This document shows, one piece after another, positions 39,999 through 48,169 of a stretch of 64,000 nt of DNA; position 1 is the stretch's first letter, and each line of letters begins with the position of its first letter. The notes under the pieces are model-generated. The model saw nothing but the letters and a program-made list of their open reading frames with translations. It did no database searches and was not told where the DNA came from. Position numbers and translations under genes: made by a program. The DNA comes from Arthrobacter sp. MSA 4-2 (GTDB lineage: Bacteria; Actinomycetota; Actinomycetes; Actinomycetales; Micrococcaceae), in the NCBI RefSeq assembly GCF_016405885.1, contig NZ_JAEKGC010000002.1:124001-188000 (forward strand), written 5' to 3'.

Positions 39999-41744
39999 CT
40001 AGGCGATCAAGCTTCGAACCTCGACCCGGTGCGCGTCGGCGAGGACCGCCTCGGCGTGGCGGATCTCGGCTGCCGCGGCCTCCTTGTCCCAGCCCAGCAG
40101 CGGTGCGAGCACCGCGGCCAGTTCGGCGAGGAGTTCGGCGGTCACCAGACCGCGGAAAGCAAGCGAGGTGCGGCGGATCAGGATGTCGATCAAATGACCG
40201 ACCTGCTCGTTGCGCACCATGTACTCCACCTCCCGAGAACTTAGTTCCTTAGTGGAACTGAACACGGAATCTTCTCCCTGCGCAAGGAACTCGAGCACGT
40301 CGGTGGCACGCGCACCGTAGCGCGTGAGCAGAACCCCGACGCGCTCCTCGTCGTAGCCGGGCCGGACCGCGGCGGCAATCCACTGCTTTTCCGCCTTTTC
40401 ACCGGCCGGGAAGCCCTTGCCTCCGCCGATGGCGAGGTTGGCCGTCGACGTCTTCCGGGCAAGCCCGAGGACGGCGAGGGTGTCGTTGGCCAGGTGCTCC
40501 GAGAGCGCCCGAAACGTCGTCCACTTGCCGCCCACGAGGCTCAGCGTGGTCACCTTGCGGCCGCCGCGCTGTTCCTCGCGCTTCTCGATGCGGTAGTCGC
40601 GGGAGACGAAGCCGGGCGAGGTGTCATCGTGGCGCGGCAGCGGCCGGACGCCGGAGAAGCTGTACACGATGTCCTCCCGGCCGACCTTGATCGTCGGGAA
40701 GACATGGTGGACCAGGTCGAAGAAGTAGTCGATCTCCTCGTCGGTGGTGACGGCGGGCACGCTCATGTCTGCGTCGACGTCGGTGGTTCCGACCAGCACG
40801 CGGTCGCCCATGGGGTAGATCAGCACGATGCGTCCGTCGGTGTGCTCGAAGAAGATTTCGCGGCCGTTGGTGGCCTCGAGGAGCGCTTTGGAGTCGATGA
40901 CGATGTGCGAGCCCTTGGTGCCTCCCATAAAGGAGCTTTCGGCGCCGAGGGCCGCGTTGGTGCCGTCGACCCACGCCCCGGTGGCGTTGATAACGACGTC
41001 GGCCTCGAAGGTGAAGGAGGTGCCGGTGAGTTCATCGCGCAGCACCACGCCGTCGTCGGAGGCGCCGATGGCGTTGACGTGGTTCACGGCGCGTGCCTCC
41101 GGATTGGCCAGCTGGCCGTCGCGCAGGACGTCGAGGGTGAGCCGCTCGGGGTTGTGAACGGATGCGTCAAAGTAGGTGGCGGTGTACTTCACGTCGGGGC
41201 GCAGGTCCGGCATGAGGGCCAGCGACTTCTTCCGGCCGACGAACTTGTGCCGGGGCACCGAGCCGCCGTCGCGGGAGAAGGAGTCGTAGAGGCTCAGCCC
41301 GACCTTGATCAGGAAGGCGCCGCGTTCGGTGGGCTTTCCCTGCTTGTGCGTGAGGAAGCGCATGGGGGCCGCAAGGATGCCGGAGAAGGTGCTGAAGATG
41401 GGGATGGTCGTCTGGAGGGGCTTCACATAGTGGGGCGCGACCCGCAGGAGGCGGTTGCGTTCGACGACGGATTCGCGCACCAGCCGGAACTCCCCGTTCT
41501 CGAGGTACCGGATGCCGCCGTGGATCATATGGGAAGAGGCGCCCGAGGCGCCCTGGGAGTAATCGCCGCGCTCGACGAGGGCGACGTCGACGCCCTGCAG
41601 CGCAAGGTCGCGGAAGGTGCCGACGCCGTTGATCCCTCCGCCGATGATGAGTACCGAGGCACGGGGGCGCTCCTGAAGCTTTTTCACCTCGCTCCGCGGT
41701 TCGCTGACATTGCCGGTGGCACTGTTGCTGTCGACGGTGTTCAT
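39999..41744 (-). CDS. glpD: Glycerol-3-phosphate dehydrogenase (FAD, respiratory)
   Basis: Oxidises glycerol 3-phosphate to dihydroxyacetone phosphate and feeds electrons to quinone. The Rossmann motif VLIIGGGINGVGTFRDLALQ (about 31-50) is followed by GASSHMIHGGIRYLE, the G3P-binding GGTKGSHIV and YPMGDRVLVGTTD, and the C-terminal DAO_C helical domain (VLEFLAQGEDSV ... EVEYMVRNEQVGHLIDILIRRTSL split over two blocks). 581 aa. It is the first gene of the glp series and divergent from the SorC-type regulator, behind a good promoter. Confidence 0.97.
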   Translation of the reverse strand: MNTVDSNSATGNVSEPRSEVKKLQERPRASVLIIGGGINGVGTFRDLALQGVDVALVERGDYSQGASGASSHMIHGGIRYLENGEFRLVRESVVERNRLLRVAPHYVKPLQTTIPIFSTFSGILAAPMRFLTHKQGKPTERGAFLIKVGLSLYDSFSRDGGSVPRHKFVGRKKSLALMPDLRPDVKYTATYFDASVHNPERLTLDVLRDGQLANPEARAVNHVNAIGASDDGVVLRDELTGTSFTFEADVVINATGAWVDGTNAALGAESSFMGGTKGSHIVIDSKALLEATNGREIFFEHTDGRIVLIYPMGDRVLVGTTDVDADMSVPAVTTDEEIDYFFDLVHHVFPTIKVGREDIVYSFSGVRPLPRHDDTSPGFVSRDYRIEKREEQRGGRKVTTLSLVGGKWTTFRALSEHLANDTLAVLGLARKTSTANLAIGGGKGFPAGEKAEKQWIAAAVRPGYDEERVGVLLTRYGARATDVLEFLAQGEDSVFSSTKELSSREVEYMVRNEQVGHLIDILIRRTSLAFRGLVTAELLAELAAVLAPLLGWDKEAAAAEIRHAEAVLADAHRVEVRSLIA

Positions 41745-41799
41745 TAAGGCACTACTCCGTAACCGTAAAGATTGCTGCTGATGGGGGACTGCCCGACCC

Positions 41800-41828
41800 A
41801 TTCTTTGAAGTTTGAGAATAGCAGTCAA
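41800..41828 (-). promoter_or_regulatory. glpD promoter (-35/-10)
   Basis: On the minus strand TTGACT (41828-41823), exactly 17 bp spacer, AAGAAT (41805-41800), 55 bp upstream of the glpD ATG. This is the best sigma-A-type match in the divergent region and should drive glpD-glpF-glpK. Confidence 0.65.
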
Positions 41829-41834
41829 CCAGAT

Positions 41835-41854
41835 TGCACAAACGTGCACGAACG
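41835..41854 (+). promoter_or_regulatory. Candidate operator in glpD/regulator intergenic region
   Basis: Two near-identical tandem 10-mers, GCACAAACGT and GCACGAACGG, lie a few bases upstream of the glpD -35 hexamer (coordinates approximate to a base or two). A longer-range repeat of TGAGAAT flanks the region. A site for the adjacent SorC-type regulator is plausible but inferred from position only. Confidence 0.3.
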
Positions 41855-41870
41855 GGGTGAGAATGGACAC

Positions 41871-42932
41871 GTGGAACCCCGTGAACTCCCCCGCCCCCGC
41901 CGGATCCCGATCGACGGGGAGGGCGCCGGCCCCCGGTCCGGGGACGCCCTCCGCGCGGCCCAGATGTACTACCTGCAGGACCTGACGATGAACGCCATCG
42001 CCCGGGAGCTGCGGACGTCCCGCTCCACGGTGTCCCGGCTGCTGTCCCTGGCGCGCCAGACCGGCCTGGTGCAGATCTCGGTCAACAACCCCGCCGAACG
42101 CGCACCCGTCCTTGAACAGCAGATCCGCCGCCGCTTCGGCGTGGAGGCGCACGTGGTGCCGGTCGCTGACAGCGTGAGCGACTCCGAGTCACTCGAGCGC
42201 GTGGCCATCCAGGCGGCGCGCACGATCAGCCCGCTGATGGACTCCAACGCGATCATCGGCGTCGCCTGGGGTTCCACCCTGAGCGCCGTCAGCCACCACC
42301 TGACCCGCAAGGACATCCACGACAGCACGATCGTGCAGCTCAACGGGGCCGGAAACACCCAGACGACCGGCATCACCTACGCCAGTGAGATCCTGCGGCG
42401 CTTCGGCCAGGCCTACGGCGCGCGCGTTGAGCAGTTCCCTGTGCCCGCCTTCTTCGACCACGCCGAAACCAAGCGGGCCATGTGGAACGAGCGCAGTGTG
42501 CGGCGCATCCTCGACCTCCAGCACCGGATGACGGTGGCGGTCTTCGGCGTGGGCTCGATCGACGCCGGCATCCCCAGCCACGTGTACAGCGGCGGATACC
42601 TCGACGACGAGGATCTCGCGCAGCTCGCCGAGGACGAGGTGGTCGGGGATGTGGCCACGATGTTCTTTCGGGAGGACGGCAGCCACCGGGACATCCTGCT
42701 CAATCAGCGCAGCACCGGCCCCGACCTCGACCGCCTCCGGGAGGTCCGGCGTCGGATCTGCGTGGTGTCCGGGGAGACGAAGATCAATGGACTGCGGGGG
42801 GCACTGGCCGCGGGCCTTGCAACGGACCTGATCCTGGATGAGGCCTCCGCCCGCCGGCTGGTGCAGCTCGCGGCCGACGAGCAGCCCGGTGCTCCAGCGC
42901 GGCTGGCCGGCACGTCCCGCGCAGATCGGTAG
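41871..42932 (+). CDS. SorC/DeoR-type sugar-binding transcriptional regulator
   Basis: A 353-residue regulator. The helix-turn-helix lies near residues 38-65 (LTMNAIARELRTSRSTVSRL), followed by a SorC-type phosphosugar-binding domain (IIGVAWGSTLSAVSHHL, FGVGSIDAGIPSHVYSGGYL, VSGETKINGLRGALA). Its divergence from glpD and the ligand class suggest control of the glp genes in response to glycerol 3-phosphate or a related phosphorylated sugar (inference). The GTG at 41871 is chosen by protein-like onset and GGGGTGAG upstream. Confidence 0.85.
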   Translation: MEPRELPRPRRIPIDGEGAGPRSGDALRAAQMYYLQDLTMNAIARELRTSRSTVSRLLSLARQTGLVQISVNNPAERAPVLEQQIRRRFGVEAHVVPVADSVSDSESLERVAIQAARTISPLMDSNAIIGVAWGSTLSAVSHHLTRKDIHDSTIVQLNGAGNTQTTGITYASEILRRFGQAYGARVEQFPVPAFFDHAETKRAMWNERSVRRILDLQHRMTVAVFGVGSIDAGIPSHVYSGGYLDDEDLAQLAEDEVVGDVATMFFREDGSHRDILLNQRSTGPDLDRLREVRRRICVVSGETKINGLRGALAAGLATDLILDEASARRLVQLAADEQPGAPARLAGTSRADR

Positions 42933-42941
42933 AGTCGTTCC

Positions 42942-43778
42942 ATGCAACGAGCCCCCAAAGTTCCCCTGAACAACGGCGTGGAAATCGATGCCGTGGGGTA
43001 CGGCGTCTACAAGGTGCCTCCCGCCGACACCGCCGACCTCTGCACGCTGGCGCTCGAGGCCGGCTACCGCACCCTCGACACCGCCACCATGTACGGCAAC
43101 GAGGCGGGAGTGGGCGAGGCGGTGCGCCGGGCGCTGGCCGGCGGACTGGAGCGCAGCGACATCTTCGTCACCACGAAGGTCTTCAACCGGGACCAGGGCT
43201 ATGACTCGACGCTCCGGGCCTTCGACTCCTCCCTCGAACTCCTCGGCCTTGAGTATCTCGACCTCTACCTCATCCACTGGCCCATGCCCGAGCGCGGACT
43301 GTACGTCGAGACCTACCGGGCCCTCGAGCAGCTCTACCGGGACGGCCGGGTGAGGGCCATTGGGGTGTCGAACTTCCAGCGGCCCCACCTCGAGCGGCTC
43401 TTCGGCGAAACCGGGGTGGTGCCCGCACTGAACCAGATCGAGGTGCACCCCTACCTGCAGCAGCACGAGCTCCGAGCCTTCCACGTCGAATATGGCATCG
43501 CCACCCAGGCGTGGAGTCCCCTCGGACGGGGCCACGTGCTGACCGACCCGGTCATCACCGGTATCGCTGCGGACCTGGGCCGCACTCCGGCCCAGGTGAT
43601 CCTGCGCTGGCACCTCGACGGCGGGAACCTCGTCATCCCCAAGGCGAGCAGCGCCGAGCGGATCCAGGGCAACCTCGACCTCTTCGATTTCACCCTCGCC
43701 CCGGACCACCGCGCGGCCCTCGACGGGCTGGAGCGGGGCCACCGGTTCGGCTCCCACCCCGACCGGGTGAACTCGTGA
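42942..43778 (+). CDS. Aldo/keto reductase
   Basis: NADPH-dependent (beta/alpha)8 oxidoreductase of 278 aa, closest in outline to actinobacterial 2,5-diketo-gluconic acid reductase-type AKRs. The catalytic tetrad is intact: Asp46 and Tyr51 in LDTATMYGNE, Lys79 in TTKVFN and His112 in LIHWP. The cofactor-binding IPKASSAERIQGN motif is near the C-terminus. It begins 9 bp after the regulator and its stop overlaps the next gene by 4 bp. Physiological substrate unknown. Confidence 0.92.
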   Translation: MQRAPKVPLNNGVEIDAVGYGVYKVPPADTADLCTLALEAGYRTLDTATMYGNEAGVGEAVRRALAGGLERSDIFVTTKVFNRDQGYDSTLRAFDSSLELLGLEYLDLYLIHWPMPERGLYVETYRALEQLYRDGRVRAIGVSNFQRPHLERLFGETGVVPALNQIEVHPYLQQHELRAFHVEYGIATQAWSPLGRGHVLTDPVITGIAADLGRTPAQVILRWHLDGGNLVIPKASSAERIQGNLDLFDFTLAPDHRAALDGLERGHRFGSHPDRVNS

Positions 43779-44737
43779 GGCGCCGCGGCCCTGATGCCGG
43801 GACCGGGCCCGCCGCAGCCGAACCGGCCGCGCCGGCTGCCGCGCCGCGGACCGCACAGGTACGGACCGTTCCCTGGGAGGGGAGGCTGCAGCGGTACTGG
43901 GACTTCGCACCGCTCGGGCACGCCGGCCGGCCTGCCGCCCGCCAGGATGCGGCGGCACCGGTGATGTTTCTGGTCCACGGCTTCCGGGGCGATCACCACG
44001 GGCTGCTGCGGATCGTCGAGGGGCTGCCCGGCTACCGCGTGATCGTGCCCGACCTTCCCGGCTTCGGTGCGTCGGAGGCGCTGGCCGGCCGCCACGACGT
44101 TACCGCCTATGCCCGGTTTGTCCGCCACAGCCTCGAGGTGCTGGGACTCGGGCCCTCAACAGTCCTGCTGGGGCACTCCTTCGGCTCGGTCATCGCGGCT
44201 CGGTTCGCCGCGGACAACCCGGGCCGCACCGCCGCCCTGATCCTGGTCAACCCCATCTGCGAACCCGCCCTCGAGGGATCGAGCCGCCTGGCGTCCCGGG
44301 CCGCGGAACTGTATTACGCCGCCGGCGCCCGCCTGCCCGAACGGACCGGCATGGCACTCCTGACCAACCCCCTGATCGTGCGCGTCATGAGCATCTTCAT
44401 GGCCAAGACCCGGGACCGGGCGCTGCGCGCGTACATCCATGACCAGCACGCCCGCTACTTCAGTGCGTTCGCGGAGCGCAGGGTGGTCCTCGAGGCCTTC
44501 CGGGCCTCGATCGGTGCCACGGTCCGGGACAGCGCCACCGATCTGACGGGCCCGGTCCTGCTGATCGCCGCCGAACTCGACGACCTGGGGTCCCTCGAAG
44601 GACAGCGCCGCCTCGCGGCGATGATCCCCGGGGCGCGGCTGGAGGTCCTTGCGGGTACCGGACACCTCGTGCACTACGAAAAGCCGCTCGAGGCCGCGGC
44701 CCTGATCACGGCCTTCCTGAAGGAGGGCCGGCAGTGA
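43775..44737 (+). CDS. Alpha/beta hydrolase
   Basis: A 320-residue alpha/beta-hydrolase. VMFLVHGFRGDHHGLLRIV supplies the oxyanion-hole HGF, LLGHSFGSVIAARFA is the nucleophile elbow (GHSFG), AAELDDLGS the acid, and GTGHLVHYEKP the catalytic His. The first ~30 residues are Ala/Pro-rich and may be disordered. The GTG start overlaps the aldo/keto reductase stop (GTGA), and its own stop overlaps the glycosyltransferase start, so three genes are translationally coupled. Confidence 0.87.
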   Translation: MRRRGPDAGTGPAAAEPAAPAAAPRTAQVRTVPWEGRLQRYWDFAPLGHAGRPAARQDAAAPVMFLVHGFRGDHHGLLRIVEGLPGYRVIVPDLPGFGASEALAGRHDVTAYARFVRHSLEVLGLGPSTVLLGHSFGSVIAARFAADNPGRTAALILVNPICEPALEGSSRLASRAAELYYAAGARLPERTGMALLTNPLIVRVMSIFMAKTRDRALRAYIHDQHARYFSAFAERRVVLEAFRASIGATVRDSATDLTGPVLLIAAELDDLGSLEGQRRLAAMIPGARLEVLAGTGHLVHYEKPLEAAALITAFLKEGRQ

Positions 44738-45813
44738 AAATCCTCATCGATGCGCGCTTCACGCGGACCGACCACCACGATGGAATCAGCCGCTATGGGG
44801 CAAGCCTGATCGGTGCCGTCTCCAAGCTGGCCGAGGTCACGATGCTCATCAGCGATCCGCGGCAGCTGGCGCTGCTTCCCGACGTGCCGTACGTCCTGGT
44901 CAACAGCCCACTCTCCCCCGCCGAGCTCCTGGTGGCGCGGACCGTGAACCGCCTGCGCCCCGACGTCGTCGTCAGCCCCCTGCAGACCATGGGGACCTGG
45001 GGCCGGAAGTACCCGTTGATCCTGACCCTCCACGATCTGATCTACTACACCAATCCCGCGCCCCCGCCCTTTCTTCCGCTGCCGGTGCGGGCACTGTGGC
45101 GCCTCTACCACCTGGCCTACTGGCCGCAGCGGCTGCTGCTGAACCGCGCAGACGTCGTGGCGACCATCTCCGAGACCACCGCCTCCCTGATCCGTGAGCA
45201 CGCTCTGACCCGGCGGCCCGTTCACATTGTCGGCAACGCCCCGCAGGAGGCCGACGTCGTCCGCGACCCAGCGGTCGAACCGGAGAAATCCCTCCTCTAC
45301 ATGGGCTCGTTCATGCCCTACAAGAACGTCGAAACGCTCCTGGCGGGAATGGCCGGACTCGGGGAGTACACCCTGCACCTGCTCAGCAGGATCTCGAGCG
45401 AACGCCAGGCCGAGCTTGAGGCCCTGATCCCGGCCGGCGCCACTGTCGTTTTCCACAATGGCGTCAGCGACGAGGAGTACAACCGGCTCCTGGCCACCGC
45501 GACGGCGCTGATCACGCTGTCAAAGGCCGAGGGCTACGGGCTGCCGGTGATCGAGGGGATGGCGGCGGGAACCCCGGTCATCGCCAGCGACATCCCGATC
45601 TTCCGGGAGGTGGGCGGCGGGGCTGCCCTCCTGGTCGACCCGGACGACCCGGCGGCCCTCACCGACGCCGTCCGCGCTTTGGGCTCCCCCGGGCGGTGGG
45701 CCCGGGCGTCCGCGGACGGCCTGGCCCAGGCCGCCACCTACACCTGGGACCGCTCGGCCCGGCAGCTGATCGACGCGGCCGAGGCGGCGATCAAGGAGCA
45801 TCGGAGCCGCTGA
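44734..45813 (+). CDS. Glycosyltransferase family 4
   Basis: A 359-residue GT-B-fold glycosyltransferase. The N-terminal half begins MKILIDARFTRTDHHDGISRY; the C-terminal half has SLLYMGSFMPYKNVETLL and the GT4 donor-binding TLSKAEGYGLPVIEGMAAGTPV in two parts with the conserved EX7E, then SDIPIFREVGGGAALLVDPDD. Family members use nucleotide-sugars to build glycolipids or polysaccharides. It overlaps the upstream hydrolase as GTGA. Acceptor and sugar are not predictable. Confidence 0.92.
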   Translation: MKILIDARFTRTDHHDGISRYGASLIGAVSKLAEVTMLISDPRQLALLPDVPYVLVNSPLSPAELLVARTVNRLRPDVVVSPLQTMGTWGRKYPLILTLHDLIYYTNPAPPPFLPLPVRALWRLYHLAYWPQRLLLNRADVVATISETTASLIREHALTRRPVHIVGNAPQEADVVRDPAVEPEKSLLYMGSFMPYKNVETLLAGMAGLGEYTLHLLSRISSERQAELEALIPAGATVVFHNGVSDEEYNRLLATATALITLSKAEGYGLPVIEGMAAGTPVIASDIPIFREVGGGAALLVDPDDPAALTDAVRALGSPGRWARASADGLAQAATYTWDRSARQLIDAAEAAIKEHRSR

Positions 45814-45844
45814 GACGCCGGCACCGGCGAAGCCGCAGCGCAAA

Positions 45845-45880
45845 CGCCGTCCCGGTGCCGCCGCGGGCACCGGAACGGCG
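45845..45880. terminator. Bidirectional terminator between glycosyltransferase and surface protein
   Basis: CGCCGT-c-CCGGTGCC (45845-45859) pairs with GGCACCGG-a-ACGGCG (45866-45880): 8 + 6 bp with one mismatch and a 6-nt loop, between two convergent stop codons. Confidence 0.7.
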
Positions 45881-45886
45881 CTGGGG

Positions 45887-46732
45887 CTAGCTGCCGCGCT
45901 TGAGGCTGCGGATCCGCAGGGCGGCCGCGGCCGGCACGGCGATGCCCGCGGCGAGCAGGCCCGCCAGCAGGGCAGTGCCCGCATTGTCCTCGGAGGTCGA
46001 GACCGCAGCGGTCTGGATGTTCAGCCCCACGTTGGTCTTTCCGGGAGCCGGCGCAACGACGGGCGGGGCCGCCGGAGCAAGGACGGGCTGGGGAACCACG
46101 ACGGGCGGCAGCCCGGTCTGCCCCTCGCAGGCGGCGAGGAATACCTTGAACAGCGCAAGGAGGTTCGTCATGGTGGCCTCGTCGATCTCGATCCCGGCGA
46201 GGGCCATTTCGAACTCGGCGAACGCCTGGTCCAGAACCAATTCGGCCGCTGCGATCTCCGGCGTATCGATTGAGGCGTCAAAGGCCGCCTCGAGGCCGGG
46301 CAGGGCGCTTTCCGCCTGGTCGAAGCGTGTCTGGGCCGGGGCAAGGGCCGCCGTGGCGGCTTCGATCGCCAGCGGGTCCCCGGACTTCACGGCCGCTGCC
46401 AGCTTCAGCTCGGCGTCCTCAAGCGCCAGTGCGGCGGCGTCGAACTCCAGGTAACCGGCCTCGAGAGCCGGGCCGGTTTCCGCGGCGGCGACCTCGACGA
46501 GCGCGGAGTAGGCCCCTTCGGCCTGCGTGATGGCGGCGGCGGCCGTTTCGAGCCGCGTCACGGACGCCGCGGTGATTCCCGCCCCGGCCAGCGCCGAGTT
46601 GAACGCGCCCGCGGCCGTCAGGCATCCGGCGTCCCCCGGCGCGGCCGTGGCTGCCGGCGTGCCGAGGAAAAGCCCTCCGGCTAAGACGGCCGCCGCGGAA
46701 CCCGCTGCGGCCCATTTCCTTGAAGTCATCAC
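45887..46732 (-). CDS. Secreted, membrane-tethered Ala-rich surface protein
   Basis: A 281-residue protein of unknown function. A Sec signal peptide (basic MTSRK, hydrophobic core, cleavage near ATAA-PGDA at about residue 31) is followed by an Ala/Glu-rich helical region (about 60-205) likely to form coiled coil, a Pro/Val linker (210-235), a KTNVGLNIQTA segment, and a C-terminal hydrophobic helix with basic tail RIRSLKRGS. No LPXTG motif is seen, so it is probably held by the helix itself. Start GTG at 46732 behind AGGAG. The 5' leader is unusually structured. Confidence 0.75.
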   Translation of the reverse strand: MMTSRKWAAAGSAAAVLAGGLFLGTPAATAAPGDAGCLTAAGAFNSALAGAGITAASVTRLETAAAAITQAEGAYSALVEVAAAETGPALEAGYLEFDAAALALEDAELKLAAAVKSGDPLAIEAATAALAPAQTRFDQAESALPGLEAAFDASIDTPEIAAAELVLDQAFAEFEMALAGIEIDEATMTNLLALFKVFLAACEGQTGLPPVVVPQPVLAPAAPPVVAPAPGKTNVGLNIQTAAVSTSEDNAGTALLAGLLAAGIAVPAAAALRIRSLKRGS

Positions 46733-47022
46733 TGTTTATTCTCCTGAAGCCCGGAAATGCCCCGCGGGCCGTCCCCGCGGTGCCAGCTTGCGGCACCCTC
46801 CATTCGGCGCCCGAATACGGGCGCTGCAATGCCCGTGGACACCGATTGGAAGAGTGGCCGCTGGTCTTGATGCATCAGGACTCAAAGAGAACTGGGAATC
46901 GTCTGAGTTTCACCCGGAAGACCGCTGTGCGTCCAAAAGTACAGAAGGCATGTCGATATAGCAATTAGGCCCAGTCCCACCCGTAACGGCGCGCATTTCC
47001 CGTTCTTTTCCCGGCTCGGGAG
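46733..47022 (-). other. Structured 5' leader of surface-protein gene
   Basis: No coding frame. Three strong hairpins occur within 65 bp just upstream of the ribosome site: GCGCCCG/CGGGCGC with a 4-nt loop (46807-46824), GGTGCC/GGCACC (46779-46797) and CCGCGGG/CCCGCGG (46762-46780). The last two share bases 46779-46780 and cannot both form fully. Further upstream the sequence is AT-richer. Confidence 0.5.
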
Positions 47023-47190
47023 TTGAGGAAAATTCATTCCGCCCGCCGCGGCGCCTGCGGCACGGCGGAGCCCCTCCGTCTGGTTTCCGACGCCGATGCC
47101 GTGGTTGTCGATGAGGAGCTCAGCGCGTACTGCGGGTTCAGGACCACCACCTTGGAGACCGCGGACGCTCTCTGCGACGCCCTGAGCTGA
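47023..47190 (+). pseudogene. Short open frame or gene remnant
   Basis: A frame from a possible TTG at 47023 to TGA at 47190, 55 codons. The last ~40 residues look like real protein (PLRLVSDADAVVVDEELSAY, then CGFRTTTLETADALCDALS), while the first part is AT-rich and random-looking. There is no good ribosome site. It may be the 3' end of a deleted gene or a very small protein; I recognise no family. Confidence 0.3.
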
Positions 47191-47237
47191 CGTCCTTCAC
47201 ACCGCCGGGGACACGGACGGGGGCCATCGCTGGGATA

Positions 47238-47867
47238 TCAGGCCGTGCGGAGAGTGCCGGCGAGGAACTGCACGGGCGGTTCCTGGCCGGGCCAGGTGCC
47301 CACCAGCGCGAGCGGTCCCCGGATACGCCCGGAGAGGTCGGGCACCCGGAACAGGACGAGGTCGAGGTCCCGTCCGGTAACAGGAGTCTCCATCCCTGCC
47401 AGGCCGTCACCGGGCGCGGGATCCGGCACGGGGAGACCGCGGAGCACGGTGGTGCTCGCCGACTGGACGGACGGCTCAAGGCGGCCGTCGACGTCGACGA
47501 ACTCATCAGCCTGGGCGGGGCCGCCGAGCAGCGCCGCCAAAACCACCGCACTGTAGACGGGGTCGACGCAGGCGTCGTAGATCCACCGCTGCCCCAGGAC
47601 CGAATGGTCCATGGCGCCGACGAAACCGATCTCCGCTCCGGAGAGGGGTGACGAGCGGTAGGTCAGGGGAACCTGCACCACCTCCCGGCCGGTGGTGACA
47701 AGGAGGGTTTCCACGCCGACCTCGCCGTCCGGGTCGTCGAACCGAAACGAGGCGACCTTCTGCAGATCGGTGACGCTGTTGTTTCTCCACCAGGGCTGGG
47801 CGGGCAGCCAGTCGGCGAGGAGCTCCAGTTTGGTCGGGCGCAGCGTTGCTCTGTGAAGGATGGCCAT
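47238..47867 (-). CDS. Stand-alone maltokinase N-terminal cap-like protein
   Basis: A 209-residue protein whose opening MAILHRATLRPTKLELLADW, followed by FRFDDPDGEVGVETLLV, VPLTYRSSPLSGAE and DHSVLGQRWIYDACVDPVY, matches the cap domain (Mak_N_cap) found at the N-terminus of maltokinases and in the CG0192-like family. The kinase part is missing, and no maltokinase, treS or glgE gene lies nearby. The ATG at 47867 is the first plausible start, with AAGGG close to it. Role unknown; a sugar-binding or regulatory part is a guess. Confidence 0.7.
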   Translation of the reverse strand: MAILHRATLRPTKLELLADWLPAQPWWRNNSVTDLQKVASFRFDDPDGEVGVETLLVTTGREVVQVPLTYRSSPLSGAEIGFVGAMDHSVLGQRWIYDACVDPVYSAVVLAALLGGPAQADEFVDVDGRLEPSVQSASTTVLRGLPVPDPAPGDGLAGMETPVTGRDLDLVLFRVPDLSGRIRGPLALVGTWPGQEPPVQFLAGTLRTA

Positions 47868-48169
47868 ATCCCTTAGCCTAGGGACTCTCAAGGAGGATGA
47901 CAGGACTTTGTCGGCCCAATTTTCAAGAAGAGCCCAATTGCCGCGCAGGGAAAAGTGACAAACGCACCCGAAATTCCGGGTGCATTCGTCAGTTCCGGGT
48001 GCACCGCGAACCAAAATGCGACCAGCGCCCCCGAATGCGACGACCGAACGGGAAATATCAGGCGCGCCTGTCGTTTTCGGGTCCGCCTGCCGTGATTGGG
48101 TGCACCGGCCGCCGCACAAGGCACGGTGGGGCCCTGCGGCCCGACAGCGGTCCGGGCCCGGCGTTCCGG
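47868..48169. other. Intergenic region upstream of cap-domain gene (302 bp)
   Basis: No convincing gene. It holds the hairpin GCACCCG-aaattc-CGGGTGC (47964-47983), a second TTCCGGGTGCA about 20 bp further on, and a third GGGTGCA about 100 bp later. These repeats lie upstream of the cap-domain gene and downstream of iclR and could be a regulator site. Confidence 0.4.
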
